Below are positions 33,048 through 33,150 of a stretch of DNA of 33,150 nucleotides, in pieces; position 1 is the first letter of the stretch, and each line of letters opens with the position of its first letter. The position numbers and the translations under genes are program-made. Origin of the DNA: Frankiaceae bacterium (GTDB taxonomy: Bacteria > Actinomycetota > Actinomycetes > Mycobacteriales > SCTD01). The stretch spans positions 1 to 33,150 of the forward strand of contig CANKBT010000003.1 of NCBI GenBank assembly GCA_947479995.1, written 5' to 3'. Under the pieces are notes generated by a model that saw only the letters and a program-made list of their open reading frames with translations, did not search any database and was not told where the DNA came from.

Positions 33048-33150
33048 CTAGCGGTAGTTGGTGAACTGCAGCGCGAAGTCGAAGTCCTTGGCCTTGAGCA
33101 GGGCGATGACCGCCTGCAGGTCGTCCTTCTTCTTGGCGCTCACCCGCAGC
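33048..33150 (-). CDS. YajQ-family protein (UPF0234), C-terminus only
   Basis: Reverse complement translates to [33 protein letters not shown] followed by stop; matches the YajQ C-terminal pattern. Confidence 0.85.
   Translation of the reverse strand, partial: LRVSAKKKDDLQAVIALLKAKDFDFALQFTNYR

Overview
High-GC window that looks actinobacterial (inferred from gene content and composition, no taxonomic search). From left to right: a menaquinone block (menD partial and menC on the minus strand; menB, menE, menA on the plus strand); a compact minus-strand cassette of a 74-aa Asp-rich tandem-repeat peptide, a JmjC/cupin_4-type oxygenase and a sucrase/ferredoxin-like Fe-S protein; a divergent oligopeptide ABC transporter operon (SBP, two permeases, two ATPases); menG/ubiE; a geranylgeranyl-reductase-family flavoprotein (MenJ-like); a complete 14-gene nuoA-N operon; a long-chain polyprenyl diphosphate synthase; a cluster of four ~50-bp inverted-repeat elements; a small GNAT-like gene; and the C-terminus of a YajQ-family gene on the minus strand. 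The most promising candidate for an undescribed system is the minus-strand cassette at 4796-7084: a probable ribosomally made repeat peptide (2 x 27 aa, DPAG[ST] motifs), a putative Fe(II)/2OG hydroxylase and a possible redox partner. It has a perfect 13-bp-stem hairpin between peptide and enzyme, an 11-bp tandem-repeat array upstream, and a divergent peptide importer. Families were assigned by reading motifs only; no database search was run.
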